Source of the DNA: Sporanaerobacter acetigenes DSM 13106
GTDB taxonomy: Bacteria > Bacillota > Clostridia > Tissierellales > Sporanaerobacteraceae
NCBI RefSeq assembly: GCF_900130025.1
Contig: NZ_FQXR01000004.1
Span: forward strand, 202,483 to 266,482
Reading direction: 5' to 3'
DNA length: 64,000 nt
A program made the position numbers and the translations under genes. Of the stretch, positions 34,355 to 43,662 are shown piece after piece (position 1 is the stretch's first letter; the number at the start of each line of letters is the position of its first letter). The notes beneath the pieces were generated by a model. The model worked only from the letters and a program-made list of their open reading frames with translations. It was not told the DNA's origin and searched no databases.

Positions 34355-36781
34355 CTATATTGCTGTATCTACAGTTTTAAGCAATTTGTCATTTTTATTT
34401 TTTTCTTCTCCTTTAAAAGAAAGTTCTTTTAAATTGTATCCAATACTATCAAAAGCTTCTTTTAGCATAGACTTATTTTCTAAAAGCTTAGAAGTACCTT
34501 CTTCATGAGCTATAAATTTAACTAGTATATCCTTCCCTTTTACTTCTAAATTAAGTTTCACATTTCCTAGCTTAGAAGTATTTAAGTTTAAGATAAAATT
34601 CATATTTTCTTTATCTATTCCTCTATTCATATTTGGAATGATGACTTGCAAATTCTCAAAGCTATCATCCATAAGTATTGGAAACTGTAGAGTTAAATCT
34701 TCTTTAGATAGAGCTTTTTGAAGTTTTAAGCTCTCCTCAATTTCCCTATATTTCTCTCTTTTTTCTCTATCTTCACCTGATTCAAAGGAGTTTGCCAAAT
34801 TTTCCAGACCCCTTATGAATTCTTTATATTCACCTTTTATCTTTGCAGCTCCATTTTTAATATCTTTAGAAACTTCCTTTGCCTTTTCTTCAACTTGACT
34901 TATAGCTTGTCCCAATTCTTCATTGTTTATATGTTCTCTTTCACTCTTGAGTTTTTCAATACTGCTTCCCAATCCCATTCTGTTTTCTCTAAAATAGTTG
35001 AGTTCTGTCAGTTGCCTTAAAGACATATCCATGCCATTTTTCATGGCTACAGGAATCAAGTCATATTCTTTTCCCCTCAATGCCTTTATTTCTTTCAATG
35101 TCTTTTCGATTTCTCCATGCTTATTTAGCTTTTTATCTATATATTCATTGAGTTCTGTAAGTGGCATATATTCTACTTCTACACCATCTGATATACTTTC
35201 CTTGATTATATTCATAGACAAGTTTTCCCTTGCTTTCATATATTCTTGTCTTATGAGACTTTCTCTTGATTTTTCTACAGGCTCTACTGGAATATAGTTT
35301 TTGTCTAATTGTATTTTGCTTTCATATAAACTATTTAGACTGATGCTCGAATACTTTTTTGAAGCTAATGCTATGATATTCTGATTTAATTCTCCCAAGC
35401 TGTTGATAACATTTGATATTCTTATGACTTTATCCACAATTTTGTTAGGATTTCCACTGTTTTTGTTAATTGTTTCTGTGGATATGTCTTTTAATTTCTC
35501 AATTCTAAAATCTTCTCCCTTTTTCAAAAGATATATCAAGTCTTCATCTCTTACTTTTCCCAATGAATTTATCTTTTCGAGTATATTAGAAACTCTTTCG
35601 TCTTTTTTATCTATTCTTTCAGGTAAATCGTCTTCCCTTAAAATATCCACAAGTTCTCTTATATCTTCTTTCAATGGGTCTATATCATGAGATAGAAGTT
35701 TAGCAGTACTTTCTTCGTCTAAAAGGCTTCTCAACTGGGATAAAGTCTCTTTCATATTAAGTATTTCTAAAACATCTTCCTTGTTTATATCCATATCATT
35801 TAGTATGAATTTTTCCACCAAGGATATATTTTCTTCTGAAGCCTTAAGTTCTAAATTTTCAAGTATATAAAGTATATCTTCACGAGTAGTTTCCACTTTC
35901 ATTGAATATTCATCATATATACCCGATACTAAATTTTCTTTAGGTTTTGATGCATCATAGGAATACTTCATCTTGTACAAATTTTCTATATTAACAGCTA
36001 AATTATTTTTTATAGTTTTTATGAAAGTTGTATCTTCTACATTTTTCAAATCATGAAGTTTTTGGACAATTTCTCTTACCTTTTCTATATTTTCTTTGTT
36101 TATTTCAATTTTTTCTCTATGAAGAGCTATGATACTATCATAAATATCTTTTCCCATTTTTCTTCCGTAAATTTCTACAGAAATTTTTTCTGCCTCTTCA
36201 TAGCTTAAATCTCTTTTTAGTCCTAAAAATTTGGCAATAGAAAATTCATCTTTAAATTGCATTTCATCTATGGACTCATACACTTTCTGCAGTGTAGCTT
36301 CCCCTAAATCTATATCTTTTTTCATAAGTTTTGTGATGGAATCATAGTCCAATTTTTCTATTATTTCATTTAAATATTCCTTGCTCATTTCAAAAGATTT
36401 TATATTCTCCAATGTGATGGGAAGCCCATTTTCTAAAAGAATTTGACATATTTCTATATTTTCCACTGTAGGTTCTATCCCCATTTTAGCAAGAAAATCC
36501 TCAGTCTTTCTAATTTCCTTTTCTTCTACTTCTTTTTTTTCTTCAATCTTCAAGGATACTATATTTTCTTTGTCTATTTTTACATCTTCGCCAATTTCCT
36601 CTTTTAATTCTTCCTTCAATTTAAGCGTGTAGTTGACTACTTTCCCTCCAACTTGAGACTCTATTTTTACATTTTTTCCTTGGCACTCTATCAATTTCCC
36701 TTCTACATCAAAAAACAATGTAGGCTTTAAGCCATAAGTATCTATTAAATTTTCTTTTCCTACAATTCCTATTGAATTCAT
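34355..36781 (-). CDS. DUF6240 family, FliK-like flagellar protein with helical repeats
   Basis: An 808-residue, Glu/Lys-rich protein. Residues ~100-500 contain recurring helical units of the form DI-x-x-x-KE-x-I-x-x-L (for example MDINKEDVLEILN and DIDPLKEDIRELVDIL). The last ~110 residues (ILMDDSFENLQVIIP, LGNVKLNLEVKGKDILVKF, NLKELSF) resemble the C-terminal hook-length-control domain of FliK. This suggests a ruler or hook-related role. ATG 36781 is chosen (GAGG upstream, then MNSIGIVGKENLI); an extended frame to 36976 would overlap the divergent gene and its promoter. A sigma-28 promoter lies just upstream. Confidence 0.72.
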   Translation of the reverse strand: MNSIGIVGKENLIDTYGLKPTLFFDVEGKLIECQGKNVKIESQVGGKVVNYTLKLKEELKEEIGEDVKIDKENIVSLKIEEKKEVEEKEIRKTEDFLAKMGIEPTVENIEICQILLENGLPITLENIKSFEMSKEYLNEIIEKLDYDSITKLMKKDIDLGEATLQKVYESIDEMQFKDEFSIAKFLGLKRDLSYEEAEKISVEIYGRKMGKDIYDSIIALHREKIEINKENIEKVREIVQKLHDLKNVEDTTFIKTIKNNLAVNIENLYKMKYSYDASKPKENLVSGIYDEYSMKVETTREDILYILENLELKASEENISLVEKFILNDMDINKEDVLEILNMKETLSQLRSLLDEESTAKLLSHDIDPLKEDIRELVDILREDDLPERIDKKDERVSNILEKINSLGKVRDEDLIYLLKKGEDFRIEKLKDISTETINKNSGNPNKIVDKVIRISNVINSLGELNQNIIALASKKYSSISLNSLYESKIQLDKNYIPVEPVEKSRESLIRQEYMKARENLSMNIIKESISDGVEVEYMPLTELNEYIDKKLNKHGEIEKTLKEIKALRGKEYDLIPVAMKNGMDMSLRQLTELNYFRENRMGLGSSIEKLKSEREHINNEELGQAISQVEEKAKEVSKDIKNGAAKIKGEYKEFIRGLENLANSFESGEDREKREKYREIEESLKLQKALSKEDLTLQFPILMDDSFENLQVIIPNMNRGIDKENMNFILNLNTSKLGNVKLNLEVKGKDILVKFIAHEEGTSKLLENKSMLKEAFDSIGYNLKELSFKGEEKNKNDKLLKTVDTAI

Positions 36782-36812
36782 ATATACCATCCTCATCTTT
36801 TTTCTACTAATT

Positions 36813-36839
36813 TTATCGTCCAATAGTGAATTTTCTTTA
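36813..36839 (-). promoter_or_regulatory. Sigma-28 (flagellar) promoter
   Basis: On the minus strand TAAA, 15 bases, then GACGATAA match the sigma-28 pattern TAAA-N15-GCCGATAA with one mismatch. Transcription would start near 36805, 24 bases before the ATG at 36781, and run through DUF6240, the 62-residue gene, flagellin and fliS. Confidence 0.7.
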
Positions 36840-36908
36840 AATATTGAACTTTTTATTTCTAATTTTATGCCGATAATATATAATAGAAGATAAAGGAGAG
36901 TGATCTCT

Positions 36909-37358
36909 TTGGTTAGAATAGATTCTATAAATACGAATAATAATATATCTAGAGTAGAAAAAATAGAAAACAACAATAAAAATGTTGTAAATACTACATT
37001 TAAAGAAAAATTAGAAAATATTCAGCAAGAACAAATAAGAGAAGAATTAAAAATTCTATTTAACAAAATTGAAACTCAAACTACAAAACTTCAAGATAGA
37101 CTGTTTATTGAAGATTTAGTTGAATACAAAAAACTTGTAAAAGAATTTTTAAATGTTTCCGTCAACAATTCTCATGTATTCTACAAAGAAAATTCTTTGG
37201 ATAGAAGAGGCCGTCACAGGGTATATTCTATAGTGAAACAAGTAGATAGTGAATTAGACGGACTAACTAAAGATTTTTTGGATATTGAAGGAAACAGACT
37301 AAAAATCTTAAAAAGACTAGACAGTATAAAAGGTTTACTTCTAGATATTTTTACCTAA
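36909..37358 (+). CDS. yaaR: YaaR family (DUF327) protein
   Basis: A 149-residue helical protein. NTTFKEKLENIQQEQIREEL and LVEYKKLVKEFLNVSV are DUF327/YaaR blocks, and GRHRVYSIVKQVDSELDGLT is the most conserved part. The family is of unknown function but often occurs near flagellin or DNA-replication genes. TTG 36909 is preferred, with AAGGAG 9 bases upstream; GTG 36900 is too close to that site. It is divergent from the flagellar operon. An exact GCCGATAA lies at 36869-36876, but without a matching -35 box. Confidence 0.85.
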   Translation: MVRIDSINTNNNISRVEKIENNNKNVVNTTFKEKLENIQQEQIREELKILFNKIETQTTKLQDRLFIEDLVEYKKLVKEFLNVSVNNSHVFYKENSLDRRGRHRVYSIVKQVDSELDGLTKDFLDIEGNRLKILKRLDSIKGLLLDIFT

Positions 37359-37426
37359 AATATTGACGAAGCTTTATTGTATGCTATGATTAAATTAAAT
37401 TCTAATTGAGATTGGGGGGAAAAATA

Positions 37427-37723
37427 ATGGACACAAGTTTAAAGGGTTTGCTATTAGCAGGAATAGGTAGTATGGCTCTTACTTATGAAAAGGCTAACGA
37501 AATGGTTGATACTCTAGTTAAAAAAGGAGAACTAACTGTAAATCAAGGAAAAGAATTAAATGAAGAATTAAAAAGAGTAGTAGAATCTCAAAAAACCGGT
37601 CAAAAATCTCAAAATGTAGATGCTGAAACACTAAAAAGTGTTTTACAAGAATTGAATTTACCTACAAAAGCTGATATTGACGAATTAAAGACTAGAATAG
37701 ATAATTTAGAAAAAAATAATTAG
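37427..37723 (+). CDS. Phasin-family (PhaF-like) small helical protein
   Basis: A 98-residue protein with LKGLLLAGIGSMALTYEKAN at the N-terminus and LVKKGELTVNQGKELNEELK in the middle, as in phasin/PhaI-like proteins of Clostridia that precede a ubiB/ABC1 gene. The end (LNLPTKADIDELKTRIDNLE) is a short coiled coil. It lies 17 bases before ubiB. The family is named after storage-granule proteins, but its job in anaerobes without PHB is unknown. ATG 37427 has GGGGGG upstream. Confidence 0.85.
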   Translation: MDTSLKGLLLAGIGSMALTYEKANEMVDTLVKKGELTVNQGKELNEELKRVVESQKTGQKSQNVDAETLKSVLQELNLPTKADIDELKTRIDNLEKNN

Positions 37724-37732
37724 CATAGGAGG

Positions 37733-37769
37733 AAAATACCTTGATATACAATATATCAAGGTATTTTTT
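37733..37769 (+). terminator. Terminator-like hairpin that covers the ubiB start codon
   Basis: A perfect 16-bp stem (37733-37748 with 37752-37767), 3-base loop, then T residues to 37769. The AGGAGG of ubiB (37727-37732) lies just before it and the TTG start (37741) is in its 5' arm. In the RNA it could end the phasin transcript and block ubiB translation. Confidence 0.7.
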
Positions 37770-39357
37770 AAACAATATGGATACGAATTATACTAAAAAA
37801 AGGTTTAAGGAAATAGCTTCTGTGTCCATAAAACATGGACTTAAAAAAGGCATAAGTGACCCAAGAGAATTTCGTCTTACTCTAGAGGAATTGGGACCTA
37901 CTTTTGTCAAAATTGGACAAATACTATCTACAAGACCAGATATCTTTCCCAATGAATATATTTTAGAGCTTCAAAAATTGCAAGATGATGTAAAGCCTGA
38001 AGAATACAGTACTGTAAAAAATGTTGTTGAAAGCGAATTGGGAAATACATTGGAAGAAATTTTTCTATACTTTGAAGAAAAACCTATAGCCTCTGCTTCA
38101 TTAGCCCAAGTTCATTTGGCTATACTGAAAACTGGAGAAAAAGTTGTAGTCAAAGTTCAAAGACCATTTGTGAAGGAAAAGATGACAGCAGATATAGCTA
38201 TACTTAAGAAACTAGCTCCAGTCATCAATTTTACTCCTACTGGAAGTGCTATGGATGCCAGAGAAGTAGTAGAAGAACTTTCAAATGCCACTGAAAAGGA
38301 ATTAGATTTTGAAAATGAAATGAAGAATATTGAAAAATTTTGTGAAAACAATGAAGATGTCAATTTCATATTGTGCCCAAAAGTATATGGAAAATATTGT
38401 ACTGACAAAATAATCGTAATGGACTACATAGATGGAATAAAAATTGACAATATGAGTATTTTGCAAGAAGAAGGCTATGATTTAAAAGACATAGCTACCA
38501 AACTTACTTATAATTATTTTAAACAGATATTTGAAGATGGTTTTTTTCATGCAGATCCTCATCCTGGAAATATCCTCATTCATGAAAATAAAATTGCTTA
38601 TATTGACTTTGGACTTATGGGGCAATTAGATAACAATATGAAAAAAAAGTTCAATGAACTACTAGAAGCAGTCGTCGATAGAGATGTAAATCAAATGACT
38701 AGAGCAATTTTAAAAATTGGGCAAAAAAGAGGCCCCGTAGACGACAAACAATTGTATAGAGATATTGAAATAATGTACGATCAATATATTGAAGAATCTA
38801 TGTATGATTTTGATATACCTCAAATAATGGAAGAAGTATTTAAAGTATGCAAAACCAACAATATATATATGCCCAAAGATATTACATTGTTGTTAAAAGG
38901 TCTTTTAACTATTCAAGGAGTCATAGTTAAATTAGATACAGAAATAAATATCATGGATGTAGCTCTTCCCTATATGAAAAACCGTCTTGCCAATGAAACA
39001 CTTAAAAACTTAAATGTAATGGATGCATTGGAAAAACTCTATCTATCAATTAGAGCAAATATGAAAATATCTACCAAATTGCTAGATTTAATCAATCAGG
39101 CTTTAAATGGAAAATTGAAAGTTCAATTAGAGTTTAAAGAAATAGAAGATAGCATAGGTGAGTTAAATAAAATGGTCAATAGATTGGTCTTTGGCATGAT
39201 TGTAGCAGGGCTTGTTGTCAGTTCTTCTATAGTTCTAAATGCCAATATAGGGCCTAAAGTTTATGGTATATCCATTATAGGTATAACTGGATATTTAGGA
39301 GCTGCCGTAGCAGGTTTTTGGCTACTCATATCTATACTGCGATCAGGAAAATTGTAA
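37741..39357 (+). CDS. ABC1/AarF (UbiB-type) atypical kinase
   Basis: A 538-residue member of the UbiB/ADCK kinase-like family. The KxGQ motif is FVKIGQILSTRPDI (residues ~55-68), the Ala-rich nucleotide loop is IASASLAQVHLA with VVVKVQRP, the catalytic loop is HADPHPGNIL and the metal site is YIDFGLMG. Two hydrophobic C-terminal helices (from about residue 478) anchor it in the membrane. In aerobes UbiB helps quinone synthesis; here, without respiratory genes nearby, a role in lipid or isoprenoid handling is only a guess. TTG 37741 follows AGGAGG, but ATG 37777 could serve if the hairpin blocks TTG. Confidence 0.92.
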   Translation: MIYNISRYFLNNMDTNYTKKRFKEIASVSIKHGLKKGISDPREFRLTLEELGPTFVKIGQILSTRPDIFPNEYILELQKLQDDVKPEEYSTVKNVVESELGNTLEEIFLYFEEKPIASASLAQVHLAILKTGEKVVVKVQRPFVKEKMTADIAILKKLAPVINFTPTGSAMDAREVVEELSNATEKELDFENEMKNIEKFCENNEDVNFILCPKVYGKYCTDKIIVMDYIDGIKIDNMSILQEEGYDLKDIATKLTYNYFKQIFEDGFFHADPHPGNILIHENKIAYIDFGLMGQLDNNMKKKFNELLEAVVDRDVNQMTRAILKIGQKRGPVDDKQLYRDIEIMYDQYIEESMYDFDIPQIMEEVFKVCKTNNIYMPKDITLLLKGLLTIQGVIVKLDTEINIMDVALPYMKNRLANETLKNLNVMDALEKLYLSIRANMKISTKLLDLINQALNGKLKVQLEFKEIEDSIGELNKMVNRLVFGMIVAGLVVSSSIVLNANIGPKVYGISIIGITGYLGAAVAGFWLLISILRSGKL

Positions 39358-39395
39358 ATAAAAGTCCCTAGTTTTAAAAACTAGGGACTTTTATT
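39357..39395. terminator. Bidirectional terminator between ubiB and clpB
   Basis: A 19-bp perfect stem (39357-39375 with 39377-39395) around a single base, with A/T runs at both ends. It closes the converging ubiB and clpB transcripts. Confidence 0.9.
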
Positions 39396-39402
39396 TTCAC
39401 CA

Positions 39403-41985
39403 TTATTCTACTTTGAAACTTAAACCTCCATTTTCCACATCTACTACTACATTGTCTTTATCTTTGACTCTCCCACTTATGAGTAGTTTTCCAAGTTGAG
39501 TTTCTATTTCTCTTTGAAGAAATCTCTTTACTGGTCTTGCTCCATATTGAATCGAATAAGCTCTATCTAAAACAAATTCCTTTGCTTTATCTGTAAGCAA
39601 AATAGATATTTCTCTATCTTCAAGTTTAGAACCAATATCTCTAACTTGCAAATCTATAATATGGAATATTTCTCTTCTTCTAAGTGGTTTAAACAAGACT
39701 ATTTCATCTATACGATTCAAAAATTCCGGCTTGAAAGTTCTTCTCATATCTTCCATGACTCTTTCTCTTGCAGCTTCACTTATGGTTCCATCTTCTTTTA
39801 TGTCCTCTAATAGATAGGATGAACCTAGATTCGATGTCATGATGATGACTGTATTTTTAAAATCCACAGTTCTCCCTTGATTGTCTGTAAGCCTTCCATC
39901 ATCTAATACTTGAAGCAAAACATTGAATACATCTGGATGGGCTTTTTCTATTTCATCAAACAATATGACAGAATAGGGTTTCCTTCTTACAGCTTCTGTA
40001 AGCTGTCCTCCTTCATCATATCCTACGTATCCTGGAGGTGCTCCAATGAGTCTTGATACTGAAAATTTCTCCATATACTCAGACATATCTATTCGTATCA
40101 TATTTCTTTCATCATCAAATAGGGCCTCTGTCAAAGTCTTCGCCAATTCAGTTTTCCCAACTCCTGTAGGCCCTAAAAATATAAAGGAACCAACAGGTCT
40201 ATTTAAGGATTTAAGTCCTGCTCTTGCTCTTATGACTGCATCGGACACACTTTGTACTGCTTCATCTTGACCTATAACTCTCTTGTGAAGTATTTCATCT
40301 AAATGAAGGAGTTTTTCTCTTTCACTTTCTACAAGTTTAGTCACTGGAATACCTGTCCATTTAGATACTACTTCGGCTATCTCTTCTTCTGTGACTTCTT
40401 CTTTAAGCATTCTATCTTGACTTTCATTTAGGGCCTTGGCTTCTTCCAACTTTTTCATGAGTTCTGGAAGTTTGCCATATTTAAGCTGAGACAATTTTTC
40501 CAAATCATACTTTCTTTCTGCTTCTTCTATTTCATGTTTAGTAAAATCTATTTGTTCTTTTATCTCTTTTACTTTTCTTATATTCTTCTTTTCATCTTCC
40601 CATTTAGCCTTTTTTGATTCATAGCTTTCTTTTAGTCCCGACAATTCACCTTCCAATCTTTCAAGTCTCTTTGCTGATGCTTCGTCAGTTTCTTTCTTTA
40701 GGGCTTCCCTCTCAATTTCAAGTTGCATGATTTTTCGCCTTATTTCATCTAGTTCTACAGGCATACTATCTATTTCTGTCCTCATCATGGCAGAAGCTTC
40801 ATCCATTAAATCTATAGCCTTGTCTGGCAAAAATCTATCACTTATATATCTATCTGAAAGAGTAGCACAAGCTATAACAGCACTATCTGAAATACGAATA
40901 CCATGATGGATTTCATATTTTTCCTTTAATCCTCTAAGTATAGCAATAGTATCTTCTACATCTGGTTCACTGACCAATACCTTTTGAAATCTTCTCTCTA
41001 GTGCCTGATCTTTTTCAATATACTGCCTATACTCGTCTAATGTAGTAGCTCCTATACAGTGGAGTTCTCCTCGGGCAAGCATTGGTTTTAATAGATTTGA
41101 AGCATCCATAGCTCCTTCTGCCTTTCCTGCTCCCACTATATTGTGAATTTCATCTATAAACATGATTATTTGCCCATCTGATTTCTCAATTTCTTTTAAT
41201 ACCGCTTTAAGCCTTTCTTCAAATTCACCTCTAAACTTTGCTCCTGCTATCAATGCTCCCATATCTAGTGAAAATATTGTCTTGTCCTTTAGACCTTCTG
41301 GCACATCTCCGTTGACTATTCTTTGAGCAAGGCCTTCTACTATAGCTGTTTTACCTACTCCTGGTTCTCCTATGAGAACTGGATTGTTTTTTGTTCTCCT
41401 AGAAAGAATTCTTATGACATTTCTTATTTCTTCATCTCTTCCTATAACAGGATCAAGCCTTCCACTTCTTGCCTCGTCGACTAAATCCCTTCCATATTTT
41501 TTTAGCACATTGTAGGTTCCTTCTGGATTGTCAGAATTTATATTTTGATTTCCTCTCACCTTTCTCAAAGCATCCATAAATCGTTCTAGATTTATATTAT
41601 ATTTCTTTAATATTTTTTCAGAAGCTATTCCCCTCTCTTTTAGCAATGAAATAAATAGATGTTCAACTCCTATATATTCATCATTCATCTTTTTAGCTTC
41701 ATCTTCAGCTTTTAATAATATCTTTGCATATACCCTGCTATTATATAGGGAGCCTCCCCCCAATTGTTTGGGAAGTCTTTCTACTTCTCTTTGCACATCA
41801 TCTTTAACTAATTCGCTCTTTTCTCCCATTAAATTTACAAGTCTTGGGATAAGACCCTCATTATCTTCCATAAGGGCTAAAAACAAATGCAAGTCATCTA
41901 CTTGTGGACTTTCATATTTTATAGCCAATTCTTGAGATCTCTCTATTGTTTCTTGACTTTTTTGAGTAAATTTTTCAATATTCAT
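39403..41985 (-). CDS. clpB: ATP-dependent disaggregase ClpB
   Basis: An 860-residue Hsp100 that pulls apart protein aggregates with the DnaK system. Domains in order: the N-terminal Clp_N repeats ([15 protein letters not shown]), AAA+ 1 with GEPGVGKTA near 200, the coiled-coil middle domain (roughly 400-520, rich in Glu/Lys) that marks ClpB rather than ClpA/ClpC, AAA+ 2 with GPTGVGKTE near 600, and [11 protein letters not shown]. Length matches the family. Its gene follows the DnaJ-like gene by 11 bases and shares the CtsR-type promoter. Confidence 0.97.
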   Translation of the reverse strand: MNIEKFTQKSQETIERSQELAIKYESPQVDDLHLFLALMEDNEGLIPRLVNLMGEKSELVKDDVQREVERLPKQLGGGSLYNSRVYAKILLKAEDEAKKMNDEYIGVEHLFISLLKERGIASEKILKKYNINLERFMDALRKVRGNQNINSDNPEGTYNVLKKYGRDLVDEARSGRLDPVIGRDEEIRNVIRILSRRTKNNPVLIGEPGVGKTAIVEGLAQRIVNGDVPEGLKDKTIFSLDMGALIAGAKFRGEFEERLKAVLKEIEKSDGQIIMFIDEIHNIVGAGKAEGAMDASNLLKPMLARGELHCIGATTLDEYRQYIEKDQALERRFQKVLVSEPDVEDTIAILRGLKEKYEIHHGIRISDSAVIACATLSDRYISDRFLPDKAIDLMDEASAMMRTEIDSMPVELDEIRRKIMQLEIEREALKKETDEASAKRLERLEGELSGLKESYESKKAKWEDEKKNIRKVKEIKEQIDFTKHEIEEAERKYDLEKLSQLKYGKLPELMKKLEEAKALNESQDRMLKEEVTEEEIAEVVSKWTGIPVTKLVESEREKLLHLDEILHKRVIGQDEAVQSVSDAVIRARAGLKSLNRPVGSFIFLGPTGVGKTELAKTLTEALFDDERNMIRIDMSEYMEKFSVSRLIGAPPGYVGYDEGGQLTEAVRRKPYSVILFDEIEKAHPDVFNVLLQVLDDGRLTDNQGRTVDFKNTVIIMTSNLGSSYLLEDIKEDGTISEAARERVMEDMRRTFKPEFLNRIDEIVLFKPLRRREIFHIIDLQVRDIGSKLEDREISILLTDKAKEFVLDRAYSIQYGARPVKRFLQREIETQLGKLLISGRVKDKDNVVVDVENGGLSFKVE

Positions 41986-41996
41986 ATTTTTCCCCC

Positions 41997-42953
41997 CTAT
42001 TCTCTAGGATTGTAATTTGAAATATCCTTTAGTTTTTCATAAAGCTTCTTCTCTTCCCTACTCAAATGAGGAGGATTGACTATGACTACTTCAATATATA
42101 AATCCCCTTCATTTCCTTTCATATCTTTATACCCTTTTCTAGGTACTCTTATCTTTTGACCACCTTCTATACCTTTAGGTACTTTTACTTTTATTTTCCC
42201 TGAAAGAGTCTCAACTACTATTTCTGTTCCAAACACTGCTTCCCGAGGAAGTAGTTTTGCTTTTGCAATTAAATTTATCCCATCTAATTCATATTTGGAA
42301 TTTTCTAGTATATTTACCTTTAGATATAAATCTCCCATGGTTCCTATGCTACTTCCCTTGATTTTTATCTTTTTCCCAGGAAGCATTCCCTTTGGAATTT
42401 TTACAGATACTCTCTTTATTTCATTGCCCGTTCTAATTGACACTTCTTTTGTAGTTCCATTGTAGGCTTCATCTAATGTAATATTTATCTCACTTTCAAG
42501 CTTTCTAGCCCGCTCCTCATGGCTTTCTCTTCTTCCCTTGCCAAATAAATCCCCTATATTAAAGCCATTACCTTTAAAGGATTGATTTTGAAAATCTCCT
42601 CCGCCAAAAAACATATTAAAAAAGTCACTAAATCCTCCAAAATCTCCACCTGTAGTATAAGTGTAAGTAAATCCTTTCCCAAAATCGTCAAAACCAAATT
42701 GAGAAGGATCAAAATTTTGTCCATTGCTGAAATTGTACCCACTTCCAAAAGCATCATATTTCTTTCTCTTTTGCTCATCTCCAAGAACTTCATAAGCTTC
42801 ATTTATGTCCTTAAATTTTTCCTGTGCCTTTTCATCTCCATTATTTAAATCTGGATGATATTTCTTTGCAAGTTTTCTATATGCACTTTTTATCTCATCC
42901 TGTGTTGCACTTTTATCAACACCTAATATTTTATAATAATCTCTATACTCCAT
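41997..42953 (-). CDS. cbpA: DnaJ-like co-chaperone without zinc finger (CbpA type)
   Basis: A 318-residue J protein. Residues 5-70 are the J domain ([17 protein letters not shown], with HPD in KYHPDLN). A Gly/Phe-rich stretch covers about 75-130 ([17 protein letters not shown]). Then come the two DnaJ C-terminal beta domains ([46 protein letters not shown]). The four CxxCxGxG repeats are absent, so it is CbpA-like rather than DnaJ. It is paired with clpB in one operon. Confidence 0.93.
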   Translation of the reverse strand: MEYRDYYKILGVDKSATQDEIKSAYRKLAKKYHPDLNNGDEKAQEKFKDINEAYEVLGDEQKRKKYDAFGSGYNFSNGQNFDPSQFGFDDFGKGFTYTYTTGGDFGGFSDFFNMFFGGGDFQNQSFKGNGFNIGDLFGKGRRESHEERARKLESEINITLDEAYNGTTKEVSIRTGNEIKRVSVKIPKGMLPGKKIKIKGSSIGTMGDLYLKVNILENSKYELDGINLIAKAKLLPREAVFGTEIVVETLSGKIKVKVPKGIEGGQKIRVPRKGYKDMKGNEGDLYIEVVIVNPPHLSREEKKLYEKLKDISNYNPRE

Positions 42954-42983
42954 TTTTTAGCCTCCTTTATATTGGAGTCATAC

Positions 42984-42989
42984 ATTATA
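42984..42989 (-). promoter_or_regulatory. -10 element upstream of cbpA-clpB
   Basis: TATAAT on the minus strand, 31 bases before the cbpA ATG. The -35 region is not clear; a repeated TTAACGT occurs just upstream. Confidence 0.45.
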
Positions 42990-43035
42990 TTGACGTTAAC
43001 ATTAACTTTACGTTAATTTATTCTATATCTTTAAC

Positions 43036-43052
43036 TTTGACTTTCTTTGACC
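43036..43052 (-). promoter_or_regulatory. CtsR-type heat-shock operator
   Basis: On the minus strand GGTCAAA, 3 bases, AGTCAAA match the CtsR heptamer direct repeat RGTCAAA-NAN-RGTCAAA exactly. It lies upstream of the cbpA-clpB -10 element, so heat-shock repression by a CtsR encoded elsewhere is expected. No ctsR gene and no CIRCE element is in the window. Confidence 0.65.
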
Positions 43053-43100
43053 TTCAACAATATTATAAATTCTTTTGGAACAAAAATCAATATCTATATA

Positions 43101-43137
43101 AAAAAATAGGAAAAGTATTTAAATACCTTTCCTATTT
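43101..43137 (-). terminator. Terminator after csoR
   Basis: A 17-base stem with one G-U pair (43104-43120 with 43121-43137) lies 9 bases after the csoR stop and runs into TTTTTT in the minus direction. Confidence 0.75.
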
Positions 43138-43146
43138 ATTTTATTC

Positions 43147-43416
43147 TTATTTTATATATTTATCTATTATATTTATAATCTCATCTATTTTTTCGTCTCC
43201 TTGAGTTTCTCCCTCAAGTATGGCAGTTCTCACACAATGCTTAAGATGTTGATCTAGTATATTTAAATTAGCCTTTTGAAGTATACCTATGACAGATAGT
43301 ATTTGTGTGGAAATGTCTACACAGTATCTATCATCTTCTATCATTTTGATTATGCCATCTATCTGTCCTCTAGCAGTTTTTAGAAGTACCACGGCCTTTT
43401 TCTTTTCTTCATTCAT
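43147..43416 (-). CDS. csoR: CsoR-family copper-sensing repressor
   Basis: An 89-residue all-helical repressor. The Cu(I) ligands of CsoR proteins are present as Cys32 (DDRYCVD), His57 and Cys61 (QHLKHCV). The start is helical (KKKAVVLLKTARGQID) as in the family. It should release DNA when copper binds. Its genes copZ and copA lie just upstream in the same unit, so it controls its own operon. ATG 43416 is used; GTG 43419 is also in frame, and the ribosome site (GGTGAT) is weak. Confidence 0.9.
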   Translation of the reverse strand: MNEEKKKAVVLLKTARGQIDGIIKMIEDDRYCVDISTQILSVIGILQKANLNILDQHLKHCVRTAILEGETQGDEKIDEIINIIDKYIK

Positions 43417-43434
43417 CACAGAAAATCACCACTT

Positions 43435-43641
43435 TTAGTTTATTTTTACTACTTTGTAGCCTTCTTCTTCTATTGTCTCTCTCAGTTTGTCATCAATCAA
43501 ATTTTCACCTTCAACTACAGCTTTTTTCTCTTCTAGGCTTACTTCTACTTTTAAAACTTCATTTAATCCTTTCAATGCATTTTCTACTGCCATTGTACAG
43601 TGATGACATGACATTCCTTCAATCATTATAGTTTTTTTCAT
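43435..43641 (-). CDS. copZ: Copper chaperone CopZ
   Basis: A 68-residue heavy-metal-associated domain. GMSCHHC supplies Cys12 and Cys15, the Cu(I) pair, and the fold ends in EEEGYKVVKIN. It shuttles copper to CopA. ATG 43641 has GGAAGGA upstream, and the gene lies 21 bases after copA. The HHC form of the motif (rather than AAC or QHC) is common in copper chaperones. Confidence 0.93.
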   Translation of the reverse strand: MKKTIMIEGMSCHHCTMAVENALKGLNEVLKVEVSLEEKKAVVEGENLIDDKLRETIEEEGYKVVKIN

Positions 43642-43662
43642 AATATCCTTCCTTTCATTTTA

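Noticed and set aside
36869-36876. Exact GCCGATAA sigma-28 -10 box on the plus strand before yaaR
   Set aside because: No TAAA at the required distance upstream; the better sigma-28 site is on the opposite strand.
42954-43146. CIRCE element before cbpA
   Set aside because: No TTAGCACTC-N9-GAGTGCTAA is present; the repeats fit CtsR instead.
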